Shown: in pieces, positions 52,480 to 60,602 of the stretch
Layout: each line of letters starts with the position of its first letter
How positions within the stretch are numbered: the first letter of the stretch is position 1
Assembly: GCF_000686705.1 (NCBI RefSeq)
Contig: NZ_KK366005.1
Coordinates: 1 to 64,000 of the forward strand
DNA length: 64,000 bases
Reading direction: 5' to 3'
DNA from: Clostridium hydrogeniformans DSM 21757
GTDB taxonomy: Bacteria > Bacillota > Clostridia > Clostridiales > Clostridiaceae
Program-made: the position numbers and the translations under genes
The notes under the pieces: generated by a model
The model's database searches: none
What the model was told of the DNA's origin: nothing
The model's input: the letters and a program-made list of their open reading frames with translations, nothing else

Positions 52480-52956
52480 ATGTTTGGTTTATTTAAAAAA
52501 GATTTGAAATTAGTAGCTCCTGTATCAGGAAAAGCAATAGATTTATCTCAAGTACCAGATGCAGTATTTGCTCAAAAAATGGCTGGTGATGGTGCTGCAA
52601 TAGAGGCAACTGGTGATGTTGCTGTAGCTCCTTGTGATGGAACTCTAACTCTAATATTTAAGACTAACCATGCTTTTGCCATGACTTTAGATAATGGTGT
52701 GGAACTTCTTATTCACATTGGAATAGATACTGTTGAATTAAATGGAGAAGGATTTGAAAGATTAGCAGAAGAAGGAACTAAGGTTACAGCTGGAACTCCA
52801 ATTATAAAGTTTAATGCTGAATTTATAAAGAGCAAAGGGTTATCCCTTGCAACTCCAGTTTTAATAACTAACCCTGATTCAGTAAAAGAAATAAAGAGCT
52901 TAACTGGTAAGGATGTAACTGCTGGTGAAGACGAAATAGTAACTTATAGAAAATAA
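52480..52956 (+). CDS. PTS glucose-type EIIA
   Basis: A 158-residue cytoplasmic phosphocarrier of the Crr/EIIA-Glc family. The phosphorylated His79 is in ELLIHIGIDTVELNG, with the second site His64 in KTNHAFAMTL; LVAPVSGKAIDLSQVPDAVF and FAQKMAGDGAAIEA are diagnostic. It hands phosphate to IIB domains lacking their own IIA, such as the EIICB at 45815. Its leader carries a RAT-terminator switch and is about 390 nt long, with repeat copy b inside. GGAAG precedes the ATG. Confidence 0.96.
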   Translation: MFGLFKKDLKLVAPVSGKAIDLSQVPDAVFAQKMAGDGAAIEATGDVAVAPCDGTLTLIFKTNHAFAMTLDNGVELLIHIGIDTVELNGEGFERLAEEGTKVTAGTPIIKFNAEFIKSKGLSLATPVLITNPDSVKEIKSLTGKDVTAGEDEIVTYRK

Positions 52957-53194
52957 TATATTTTAATATTTGTAACTTATACATGACTTTCAACTATACT
53001 AGAAAGTTATACAAACTTTGTATTCAAATATTAAAACTTATGGAATGACTTTTAATCATAAAAAAGGTATGAGACTTATATAATCTCATACCTTTTCTTA
53101 ATCCAATATTCTACTTTAAATTTTAAAAATTATTTCGCTTCTTTAAAAAAGTTATAAGATATATATTACTTCTAAAATCCATCTTTTTAAAATT

Positions 53195-54025
53195 TTATTT
53201 ATTTGATGAATTTTTAAGTCTTTCTACATGAAGTGCTAAATATGCAATTTCATCTTCTAAAATTCTCATATCTACATCTTCTTCTATTATCTTAGCTACA
53301 CCCTTTGCTATTTTAAAAGATTCTTTATAAGTATTCTTTATAACATCTAAAAGTTCATTTTTAACCATATTATTTGCCATTACTCTTTCTATAGCAAATC
53401 TTACATGGGTTAAAAATCTTGCATAATCAAGGCTTTGTCTATCTATATATATATCTAGAGTGTCTTCTATATACTCTACTATACTATTTCCCAGGAAAGT
53501 ATATTTTATAGTATTAGATAACTTTCCCTCATTCCTTGCTGAATGTATATGAAGGGTTATAAAACCTATCTCTCCATCTGGGATTTCTACCTTCATAGTT
53601 TTTTCGATAAATCTTGCAACTTTTTTTGCTATGTCGAATTCCCTTTTATATAAAGTTTCTGTCTCTACTAAAAATGGATTGTGGATTTCCTTATCCTCTT
53701 TAAGTCGCTTTAAGGTTAAAGCAATATGGTCTGTCAAAGATATATGAATCTTTTCATCTAAACTCTCATTAAGCTCCCGTTCTATCATGTATATAGCTTC
53801 TTCACACATTCCCACTACATTACTATCTGCATAGCTTATAAGATTTCTAAAGTTTTTACCATTTTGATTATCTTCAATGGAAAAAATCTTATCCACATTT
53901 TCTCTACCTATCATTTCTCCAATTTTCTTTCCGAAGCCTATACCTTTCCCAAATATAACTTTCTCCTTGTTATCTTCTTCTATGAGAACAACATTATTAT
54001 TAAACACCTTTTTTACATACCACAT
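53195..54025 (-). CDS. BglG/GlcT family transcription antiterminator
   Basis: A 276-residue RNA-binding antiterminator. The N-terminal CAT domain (about 1-55: VKKVFNNNVVLIEED, IFGKGIGFGKKIGE) binds RAT hairpins. PRD1 (about 65-170) includes ISLTDHIALTLKRL and EIGFITLHIHSA. PRD2 (about 171-276) includes RFLTHVRFAIERV and EDEIAYLALHVERL. The histidines are phosphorylated by the PTS to switch activity. It is convergent with EIIA; RAT-like sites precede both EIIA and EIICB, so this protein is the likely regulator of both. GlcT versus LicT-type specificity is not settled. Confidence 0.93.
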   Translation of the reverse strand: MWYVKKVFNNNVVLIEEDNKEKVIFGKGIGFGKKIGEMIGRENVDKIFSIEDNQNGKNFRNLISYADSNVVGMCEEAIYMIERELNESLDEKIHISLTDHIALTLKRLKEDKEIHNPFLVETETLYKREFDIAKKVARFIEKTMKVEIPDGEIGFITLHIHSARNEGKLSNTIKYTFLGNSIVEYIEDTLDIYIDRQSLDYARFLTHVRFAIERVMANNMVKNELLDVIKNTYKESFKIAKGVAKIIEEDVDMRILEDEIAYLALHVERLKNSSNK

Positions 54026-54129
54026 TAAAACCTCACCTCCCTAAAGCTTTTTTTATTTTTCTCATAAAGTCTTAATATTAATATATTATAATAAAAGCTA
54101 ATAATATTTCAATGTATAAAAAAATTTAT

Positions 54130-55032
54130 CTACCTTATACATCTATATGTAACCCTAGCTCTTCTTATTAAATCTTCTTTAGAAATTATAGAAATTTTAT
54201 CTAATAATTTGAATCTATAAGTATTTAAACCTTCATTATTTTTAAGATTTTCCCTGCAAATCTCTCCTATTATCCCCCAAAATGAAATGGCTTCTACCAC
54301 GGCTAAGGCTAGGTCATCTCTTTCTACTGATATAAAAGCCCCAATTAATGCTGATAATATACATCCTGTACCTGTAACCCTACTCATTGCCTTATTTCCG
54401 TTGTGAACATAGTAACTTTTCCTTCCATCAGTTATAAAGTCTACTTCTCCAGTAACTGCAATTACTACATTATTAAGTCTTGCATAGTCTTCTATATATT
54501 TTTGGATGTCTTCTTGTGAAAGCAAAGAATCCTCTAAGGAATCTATACCTTTATATACACTATTTTTATTTAAAATACTCTTAATCTCACTTAAATTCCC
54601 TTTAATAACATAAGGCTTATACTTTTCTATTAAATTTATTGCTGTAGATTGCCTATAATATGATCCATGAATTCCTACTGGATCAAGAACCCAAGGAATA
54701 GAATTTTTATTTGCTATATTTGCAGCCTCTAATATTCCTTCTTCCCTAAAGCTATCCATAGTACCTAAATTTATAACCAATCCATCACTATTTTTTGTAA
54801 TATACTGTACATCCTTATAATAGTGAGGCATTATTGGCTTTGCTCCTAAAAAAGAAAGACTTTGAGCCACATCATTCATGGTAACCAAATTAGAAATTAT
54901 ATGAACTAGCGGTTCCATATCATTTATTCTATCTATTCCCTTAAACTTAAGCTTTATTTCTCTAACCTCATAGTGTTTATTATTTTTTAAAGTAGAATCC
55001 TCTATATTAGGTTCTTCCTTTATTTCCTTCAT
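54130..55032 (-). CDS. thiM: Hydroxyethylthiazole kinase
   Basis: A 300-residue kinase salvaging 4-methyl-5-hydroxyethylthiazole for thiamine synthesis. Seen: PLVHIISNLVTMNDVAQSLS, ALGAKPIMPHY-like FLGAKPIMPHY, GLVINLGTM, PWVLDPVGI, and the catalytic VTGTGCILSALIGAF near 220-235. The first ~30 residues are an extra charged extension relative to most ThiM proteins. It lies 15 bp after thiW under the same TPP riboswitch. Confidence 0.95.
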   Translation of the reverse strand: MKEIKEEPNIEDSTLKNNKHYEVREIKLKFKGIDRINDMEPLVHIISNLVTMNDVAQSLSFLGAKPIMPHYYKDVQYITKNSDGLVINLGTMDSFREEGILEAANIANKNSIPWVLDPVGIHGSYYRQSTAINLIEKYKPYVIKGNLSEIKSILNKNSVYKGIDSLEDSLLSQEDIQKYIEDYARLNNVVIAVTGEVDFITDGRKSYYVHNGNKAMSRVTGTGCILSALIGAFISVERDDLALAVVEAISFWGIIGEICRENLKNNEGLNTYRFKLLDKISIISKEDLIRRARVTYRCIR

Positions 55033-55047
55033 CTATGGTACACCTAC

Positions 55048-55590
55048 CTAAAACTCTTTAGCTTTATTATTAATTACTCCTCTTATTATAGGAATATTTA
55101 ATAATATTAAAGCTAAAACAGCTCCTCCAATACAACTTAAAGAAAATGGAAATACAAAAGCTAAACCTGCTACTTCTTTTCCCATAACAATAGTTGCTAA
55201 AGGATAGGCTAAAATTGCTCCAACTCCTCCGGTTCCAATAACCTCTCCTAATGCAGATAAATATATGTTTTTAAATCTTTTATAGAAAAGTCCTGCTAAT
55301 AAAGCTCCAAATACACTTCCTGGAAAGGCTAATATAGATCCTGTCCCCATAATATTTCTAAGCAATGAAATGCTTAATGCATTTAAAACTCCATAATAAG
55401 GACCTAGTAATACGCCCCCTATCACATTAAGAAAGTGTTGAACAGGAAACATTTTACCACCCAAAAATGGTATATAAAACAAAGACCCTGTTAGAGTTCC
55501 CATTGCTATAAATAAAGCACTTAGGGTAAGCTTATATACCTTCTTTTCTCCAAATACATTGCTAAGTTCATTTTGATTTGTAATTTTCAT
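55048..55590 (-). CDS. thiW: ThiW, predicted thiazole ECF S component
   Basis: A 180-residue membrane protein with five to six helices. LTLSALFIAMGTLTGSLFYIPFLGGKMFPVQHFLNVIGG and RNIMGTGSILAFPGSVFGA are typical of ThiW, an ECF-type substrate-binding component for a thiazole precursor (quoted segments are contiguous but shown here only by their ends: LTLSALFIAMG and MFPVQHFLNVIGG). It is cotranscribed with thiM, so the imported thiazole is phosphorylated at once. The ribosome site (TAGGGGG) is part of the riboswitch expression platform. Confidence 0.93.
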   Translation of the reverse strand: MKITNQNELSNVFGEKKVYKLTLSALFIAMGTLTGSLFYIPFLGGKMFPVQHFLNVIGGVLLGPYYGVLNALSISLLRNIMGTGSILAFPGSVFGALLAGLFYKRFKNIYLSALGEVIGTGGVGAILAYPLATIVMGKEVAGLAFVFPFSLSCIGGAVLALILLNIPIIRGVINNKAKEF

Positions 55591-55596
55591 TTAAAA

Positions 55597-55622
55597 AACC
55601 CCCTAATTTATCTTAGAGGGAC
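55597..55622 (-). promoter_or_regulatory. Expression platform hairpin of the TPP riboswitch
   Basis: CCCTCTAA-GATAAA-TTAGGGGG is followed by TTTTTT and then the thiW ATG. The 3' arm contains the GGGGG ribosome site, so the same hairpin could both hide the site and, with its U-tract, terminate transcription. Confidence 0.75.
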
Positions 55623-55771
55623 TGTATAACTAACCATTTAACTCCTTTATAAATAAAACCTATCCTAGGATATTACAAATTAAAGTATAAGATTTAAAAC
55701 CTACATATCCTAAGCTAATGTCCTATGTCTATTTAGCTTACAAAATTTTAGAATTAAACTATAATTATAAG

Positions 55772-55868
55772 TTGCTTTCCTACGCTGGCATTATCCAGAT
55801 CAGGTGTTAAGAGTCAGGAAATATGGTCTCCATTCTCAGCTAGCCTATACTAGCCCCTCTAGCACTGA
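55772..55868 (-). promoter_or_regulatory. TPP riboswitch
   Basis: Minus strand: AGTGCTAGAGGGGCTAG, AGCTGAGAATGGAGACCAT, TAACACCTGATCTGGATAAT, GCCAGCGTAGGAAAGC. The CTGAGA and CCTGATCTGGATAATGCCAGCGTAGG blocks are the THI-box hallmarks (shown in pieces). It precedes thiW-thiM. Confidence 0.96.
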
Positions 55869-56007
55869 TTTAATTATATATACATTATAACCTATAAGAA
55901 AACTTATGTCATGTTATGTATCAATATATCTAAATTATTTATAAATATACTTTAAAGTTTTAAGATTTACTTTTTTTCTTAAAATCTAGGATTTTAATAT
56001 AAGTTCT

Positions 56008-56082
56008 TAATTTATTTATTAAAATTATACTCCATTTACCTAAATTTAGATTAATACATAAATTAAATTTAAAACCCTATAG
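56008..56082. repeat. AT-rich dispersed repeat family 3, copy c
   Basis: TTTATTTATTAAAATTATAC, a diverged middle, ATACATAAATTAAATTTAAA, ACCCTATA. Weaker match than copies a and b. It lies in the 700 bp between the TPP riboswitch and the next small gene. Confidence 0.35.
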
Positions 56083-56298
56083 AAGGAATCTTACTTCAGG
56101 GGGTGTTAAAGCTTATAGACATCAGATAAATTAAATTTACCTTTATTATAATGAAATATTAAAAAAGTAATTTTGAAAATTTTGGTGTTATTATTAACTT
56201 AATCCTAAAACCCTTCATATCTCAATTACTAGCTATTTTTTCTTGTTATATAAAATGCTTTTCTACACAATATAATATTGTGAAAGGAGATGAAGCAT

Positions 56299-56463
56299 AT
56301 GGCTGATTTAAATGAAATGAGAGATAAAGATAGTAAATCTAAAGCTAGAGAAATGCTAATAGCTGGTGACGACTGGAATGAAATAAGAAGAGAGACTAAA
56401 TTAAGGCAGAAAGATTTAAAAAGAATTCAAAAGGAAATAACCTCTCACTTTAATACTTTTTAA
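56299..56463 (+). CDS. Small basic helical protein (54 aa), possible DNA-binding
   Basis: A 54-residue frame, ATG 56299 to TAA 56463, with AGGAGATG eight bases upstream. The product is highly charged and helical (MADLNEMRDKDSKSKAREML then GDDWNEIRRETKLRQKDLKR). The GDDWNEIRRETKLRQKDLKR stretch could form a helix-turn-helix, with the turn near RRETKLRQ. No family is recognised. It is too small to be noticed by usual length cut-offs but has a good ribosome site and clean stop. Confidence 0.65.
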   Translation: MADLNEMRDKDSKSKAREMLIAGDDWNEIRRETKLRQKDLKRIQKEITSHFNTF

Positions 56464-56519
56464 ATTATTTAAATTTAGTTTTTCTCATTAGTTTAAGTCT
56501 TAGCTAAAAATTAAACTTT

Positions 56520-56660
56520 CACTTACTTTGTCTTAGATTTCCCGCTATAACACTCCATTCCTTAAAAAGAGGGAGAAAAAGATGGGTAAAGTCTTTGACA
56601 TAAAACCTTTAAATGAGTAGAGTACGTATTATAATCTCATCTAAGGTTAAGTTCATCTAA
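56520..56660. repeat. Possible degenerate relative of the structured element
   Basis: GCTATAACACTCCATTCCTT-AAAAAGAGGGAG resembles GCTGTAACACCCCATCC-TATAAAAGGTAGGTG of copy 3 over about 33 nt, and TTAAGTTCATCTAATTAAAC further on recalls TTAACTCATCTAAAC. The rest does not align. It fills the 320 bp gap after the 54-aa gene. Confidence 0.25.
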
Positions 56661-56736
56661 TTAAACATATAACTTATAATTACCTCCTAAATTCAATATA
56701 TATTAAACCTTATTCTCTTAAATACTTCAATTAATA

Positions 56737-56768
56737 AAAAGAAAGTCTAGGATTTCTAGACTTTCTTT
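56737..56768 (-). terminator. Terminator of the 56.8-59.5 kb gene group
   Basis: AGAAAGTCTAG and CTAGACTTTCT pair around GATTT, with A/T runs on both sides. Confidence 0.88.
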
Positions 56769-56787
56769 TCCTAATATCTTAAAATTT

Positions 56788-57870
56788 TTATTTTATATAC
56801 GTTTTTAAAAATCCGTATATCCCATTTACTTTATAGGTTTTACTATTAAAAACCACTGAATTAGGTAAAACCTTAAGCCTAACTTCTTCTCCCTTTATTT
56901 TAAGAATTATTTCCATATTATCACTTATTTCTTCTTTATCTTCATTCCCGAAAAAGTTACCATTACATATAGTTTTTAATATATTATCCCTTAAGAACTC
57001 ATCTAACTCATCACGCCCACTATCCTTACCATTAACATAAAGCTTTAGGCTATCTGAAAGTAATATATAGTTTAAGTTATCCTTATCTATATTAATAGGT
57101 AGTATGTCTTCTACAATATTATGAACTTCCCTACTTAAAATTAAGGCTGTACTAAAATTAGAATTGGTATAGAAACACGCTTCAGAATCATTGTATAAAT
57201 TCACCTTTTTATACCCGTCCTTTTTCTTTAGGGTTATAGTATATTTCTCATTGCCAAATCTAAAACCTCTATCAGTATCTACTCCATTTCCATACTCTTT
57301 TATCAAAACCTCTTTTACCTTTTTAAAATTTTCTTCCTCTAATTTCATATCCCTCATATTTAGAAATGGAGATTTCAAATAAATCTCTTCTACTTCTTCT
57401 ATAAATCTTATGTTAGTCTCAAATGCTATATTAAGGACTTCATTATAAAACTTACTAAAATACTCTAGTATCTCTTTTGATTCTTCAAGCCTATAATACC
57501 TTGAGTTTATGCTATAGATATAATATCTATCCTCATCTGTTCCTAATGTAACTAAATTAATAGCATAACTTTTATTGTTTTTATAGACAGTAAAAACTTC
57601 TTTACCAGGAGCAAATAAATCTTCCTGTTTTTTTGAAAGTTCATACTCCTCTCCATTAAAACCTTCAAGATCCTCCATAAGCTTTAAAGCTCTATTAATA
57701 CTTTCACTATTATAAGCTACAGTCTCCTGATTTAAAACCACTCTATCTCTTAAATCCTCTTTTTCTTTAGGTTTCCTATATAGAATCATAGCTCCTGTAA
57801 CAATTATTATTAAGGATAATATAATAAGAAGGGATTTAGTTATTTTAACTCTTTTTTTATTCATGAACAT
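56788..57870 (-). CDS. Membrane-anchored extracytoplasmic hypothetical protein
   Basis: A 360-residue protein with one N-terminal helix (about 12-30, SLLIILSLIIIVTGAMILY) and a large hydrophilic extracytoplasmic part of alternating strands and helices, rich in Lys, Glu, Asn and Tyr. No cysteine motif, lipobox or catalytic motif is apparent. It starts one base after the preceding gene's stop codon, with AGGGGGG before the ATG. The similar size and layout of the neighbour suggest related or paired proteins. Function unknown. Confidence 0.65.
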   Translation of the reverse strand: MFMNKKRVKITKSLLIILSLIIIVTGAMILYRKPKEKEDLRDRVVLNQETVAYNSESINRALKLMEDLEGFNGEEYELSKKQEDLFAPGKEVFTVYKNNKSYAINLVTLGTDEDRYYIYSINSRYYRLEESKEILEYFSKFYNEVLNIAFETNIRFIEEVEEIYLKSPFLNMRDMKLEEENFKKVKEVLIKEYGNGVDTDRGFRFGNEKYTITLKKKDGYKKVNLYNDSEACFYTNSNFSTALILSREVHNIVEDILPINIDKDNLNYILLSDSLKLYVNGKDSGRDELDEFLRDNILKTICNGNFFGNEDKEEISDNMEIILKIKGEEVRLKVLPNSVVFNSKTYKVNGIYGFLKTYIK

Positions 57871-57871
57871 T

Positions 57872-58963
57872 TTAAATCCCCCCTACTTTCTTTAATAAAT
57901 TCTCTAGGGTATATAAAACGTTCTTTATTTCATACTTATGATTATCATATTCTACATAATTATCATAAACCTTAACTTCAATCTCATTATTATCTTCAAA
58001 ATTATACCATAGTGTATAACTTTCATTTTTATACTTATAGTCTTTACTCACTTCTTCTCTTGTAACCCCTGTAATTACTGAAGTTATTTTCTCTTTATCT
58101 TTAATTAAATCTAAGGTTTTCTCTCCAAATCTTACCTTAAGGCTTGTTCCTTCAAATAAATAATATAAATCACCCTTTTTATTATTTTTTACACTAAGAA
58201 TATTATCCTTTATAATATTATAAAAACCGGTCTCTCCAACTAAAGTAAAGTTTTCCCCTAAAAAGTTTTCTATAAGTATATTATTATTATCTATTACATA
58301 TAGAACTGTATTCTCCTCACTGTCAATTAAAGTCTTACTAAAAGGATCAAATCCTAAATTTTTATTAAAATCTATTCTAGTGACTATTTTATATCTTGGA
58401 AACCTCCACTCTTCTTTAAGTTTTTCATTATATTCCTTAAACTCCATATTTTTATCCTTAAAAATATCTTTTAAATACCTCTCCTTAAAATGTTCACCAT
58501 AAGCACTAATATCCTCTGCTATTAATATAGTATTTGATTGTTTTAAAACATCTTCCAAATTCCCCTTAGATATTATAGTATTTTTCGCTCTGTTTCTAAG
58601 ACTTTTTATATCATTTCCTCCATAGTGCTTATCCTTATAAACTAAATACTCCTCCCCAAGGGTTAAGGTTTCATACTTATTTTCTTCTGAGTAGATTTCT
58701 ATATTTATCTCTTTATTGTTATCCCTTTCTAAAGGCTTAATTTTCTTTAGTTTAGTTATATCATTAAAGAAAACATTAATATCATCCTTGTTATCTAAAG
58801 TCTTCCCACTAATACCACCCTTATATATTTTCATAGTTTTCATTTCCCTGTAAGCTTTTAGTGGAATATCCTTTCCATCCTTGTTTAAATTAAAATATAA
58901 TAATATGATTAAAAGAATTATAACCGATCCAACAAGGCAAACCCTCTTTCTCCCCACTCCCAC
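57872..58963 (-). CDS. Membrane-anchored extracytoplasmic hypothetical protein
   Basis: A 363-residue protein, N-terminal helix about 8-24 (VCLVGSVIILLIILLYF), then an extracytoplasmic part with the same composition and length as its downstream neighbour. Both end in a Tyr/Lys-rich strand-helix pair (KYEIKNVLYTLENLL here, TYKVNGIYGFLKTYI there), which hints at common ancestry. GTG start, GGGGG eight bases upstream. Function unknown. Confidence 0.65.
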   Translation of the reverse strand: MGVGRKRVCLVGSVIILLIILLYFNLNKDGKDIPLKAYREMKTMKIYKGGISGKTLDNKDDINVFFNDITKLKKIKPLERDNNKEINIEIYSEENKYETLTLGEEYLVYKDKHYGGNDIKSLRNRAKNTIISKGNLEDVLKQSNTILIAEDISAYGEHFKERYLKDIFKDKNMEFKEYNEKLKEEWRFPRYKIVTRIDFNKNLGFDPFSKTLIDSEENTVLYVIDNNNILIENFLGENFTLVGETGFYNIIKDNILSVKNNKKGDLYYLFEGTSLKVRFGEKTLDLIKDKEKITSVITGVTREEVSKDYKYKNESYTLWYNFEDNNEIEVKVYDNYVEYDNHKYEIKNVLYTLENLLKKVGGI

Positions 58964-59028
58964 TGAATAACTTCCCCCTTATTAATTCTTATATCCTATG
59001 TATTATTTATATTTAAATATATTCCTTT

Positions 59029-59433
59029 CTACTTTAAAAACTTCTCCTTAACATCTACTTTTATATTGCTATTTTTATCTTCCCTTATATAAACCTGAAG
59101 CTTCCCCTTATCTTTCTTTTTATAGTCTTTAATTAAAATAAATTCTTCCCCATCCTTATATTCTGGAATCTTCATTTTTAAAATACTTTCAGTAAATTCT
59201 TCCTTAGGATTTATATTTATAGATTTATTATTTCTTTTTTCTATTTTCTCTACGGGTATAGGTCCCTCTGATAGATTATAATTTATCTCTATATTAACCA
59301 TATCTTTTGAGGTTTCATTATATATAATTACCTCTACCCCTGGACTATCACTGGTGAAATTTTTGTATATAATGCCTCCTAAGGCTGCTAAGCATACTAA
59401 AAGAGTGAATATTAGCTTTTTATTTTTTTTCAT
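59029..59433 (-). CDS. Exported or membrane-anchored hypothetical protein
   Basis: A 134-residue protein with an N-terminal hydrophobic segment (MKKNKKLIFTLLVCLAALGG) followed by a beta-rich domain. LVCLAALGG is not a proper lipobox (no Cys after the small residues), so a signal anchor is more likely. I choose ATG 59433, eight bases after GGGGG, rather than a start at 59466. Probably the first gene of a three-gene unit with 57872 and 56788. No family recognised. Confidence 0.65.
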   Translation of the reverse strand: MKKNKKLIFTLLVCLAALGGIIYKNFTSDSPGVEVIIYNETSKDMVNIEINYNLSEGPIPVEKIEKRNNKSININPKEEFTESILKMKIPEYKDGEEFILIKDYKKKDKGKLQVYIREDKNSNIKVDVKEKFLK

Positions 59434-59500
59434 AATAAAACCCCCTTTATAAGTAAAGTATACCATTTTTTGCCTAGGTATTCTACTTTATAAAGGAGGC

Positions 59501-59716
59501 TCATCCATAAATTTTATAAAATGCCTTCTTAAATATTATAAATTCACTTTTTATAGCTATAAATGCATATATTCTTTTAATGTGTCTCACTAATTTAATA
59601 AGCCAATGAAATACAATATTCCTTACACATCCTAAATTAATTAAACATATAAAAATAGTAAAAGTAATAAATATAATCACACATAAAACCCATAATACCC
59701 TAATTTTACTCCTCAT
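59501..59716 (-). CDS. Doubtful small membrane protein
   Basis: A 71-residue frame with a hydrophobic N-terminal helix (LWVLCVIIFITFTIFICLI) and a basic, aromatic C-terminal half. A GGGAAGG site stands only 3-4 nt before the ATG, which is close. The composition is typical of random AT-rich frames, so it may not be expressed. Confidence 0.3.
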   Translation of the reverse strand: MRSKIRVLWVLCVIIFITFTIFICLINLGCVRNIVFHWLIKLVRHIKRIYAFIAIKSEFIIFKKAFYKIYG

Positions 59717-60127
59717 AATCCTTCCCTGCTTATCTCTATAATAATCTACTTCCCTTAATTATAATATATTGAAATTACAATTATATCCATAGATTTTCCT
59801 TAAAATGTACATAATTAAACTTGAAATGTCATAAAAATTTTATAAATATATTTTTTAATTGTTATTTCATTAACCATATATTTAGTTTTTATTGAGGGCA
59901 TAAACTAATTGAGTTATAATTAAAATAGAAATTTTTTCATTAATTCTCTCTTTTTCATAGTATTTTCTGTGTAAAGGGATATTTTTAAATACCAATTCTA
60001 ATTATGAGGATTTAAATCTTAATAAAAGGAAGATGGATAAATATAAGAGTTTCTTAAATAGTTTAATTTAAAATACTTATAGTATCAGTTTATTTAGTTA
60101 AATATATTTTATTATTATTAGATAGTT

Positions 60128-60288
60128 TTGAAGTTAACAAAATATATTAGCTATAAAACTAAAATTTTACTAGATTAAACCCTTTAACCTATTAGAATAC
60201 TTAATCTAGTAATAATAGCTTTGAATTAAAATTTTTAAGAAAAACTTTTAAAGATTATCTCCTTCTTCCATATTGGAAGAAGTTTTTT
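60128..60288 (+). promoter_or_regulatory. Hydrogenase-maturation leader: promoter, hairpin and terminator
   Basis: Within the gene-free 59717-60308, a -35 TTGAAG (60128-60133) and -10 TATAAA (60152-60157, 18 bp spacer) are followed by a perfect ACTAGATTAA/TTAATCTAGT hairpin (60169-60210). Then comes a strong terminator, CTTCTTCCA/TGGAAGAAG plus T6 (60262-60288), 20 bp before the first gene's start. Transcription of the downstream genes must either read through this terminator or start after it. Confidence 0.65.
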
Positions 60289-60308
60289 GATTTTGGAGGT
60301 TTTTTACT

Positions 60309-60554
60309 ATGGAAAAAAGAGTTGGCGTTATTGGAATTGTGGTGGAGAAATTAGATATGGCCCCAAAGGTTAATGATATTCTTCATAACTTTTCTAATAT
60401 AATAGTTGGAAGAATGGGAGTACCTTATAAAGAAAAGAATCTATCTGTTATCTCTTTAATAGTAGATGGGACTACAGATGATATAAGCTCTCTTACTGGA
60501 AAGCTTGGAAAAATAGAAGGTATTAATGTAAAATCCGCAATTACTAAGAAATAA
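60309..60554 (+). CDS. TM1266-type iron-only hydrogenase system regulator
   Basis: An 81-residue ACT-like protein: VGVIGIVVEKLDMAPKVNDILH, IIVGRMGVPY, LSVISLIVDGTTDDISSLTGK. It belongs to the small TM1266 family that sits beside [FeFe]-hydrogenase maturation genes. Its role is thought to be regulatory, though neither ligand nor target is established. GGAGG eight bases before the ATG. First gene of the unit with hydG, behind an attenuator-like terminator. Confidence 0.9.
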   Translation: MEKRVGVIGIVVEKLDMAPKVNDILHNFSNIIVGRMGVPYKEKNLSVISLIVDGTTDDISSLTGKLGKIEGINVKSAITKK

Positions 60555-60602
60555 ATTTAAAAGTGTGTAATTTAATTAAAGTCTTAGAAGGAGTGTGTAA
60601 TT

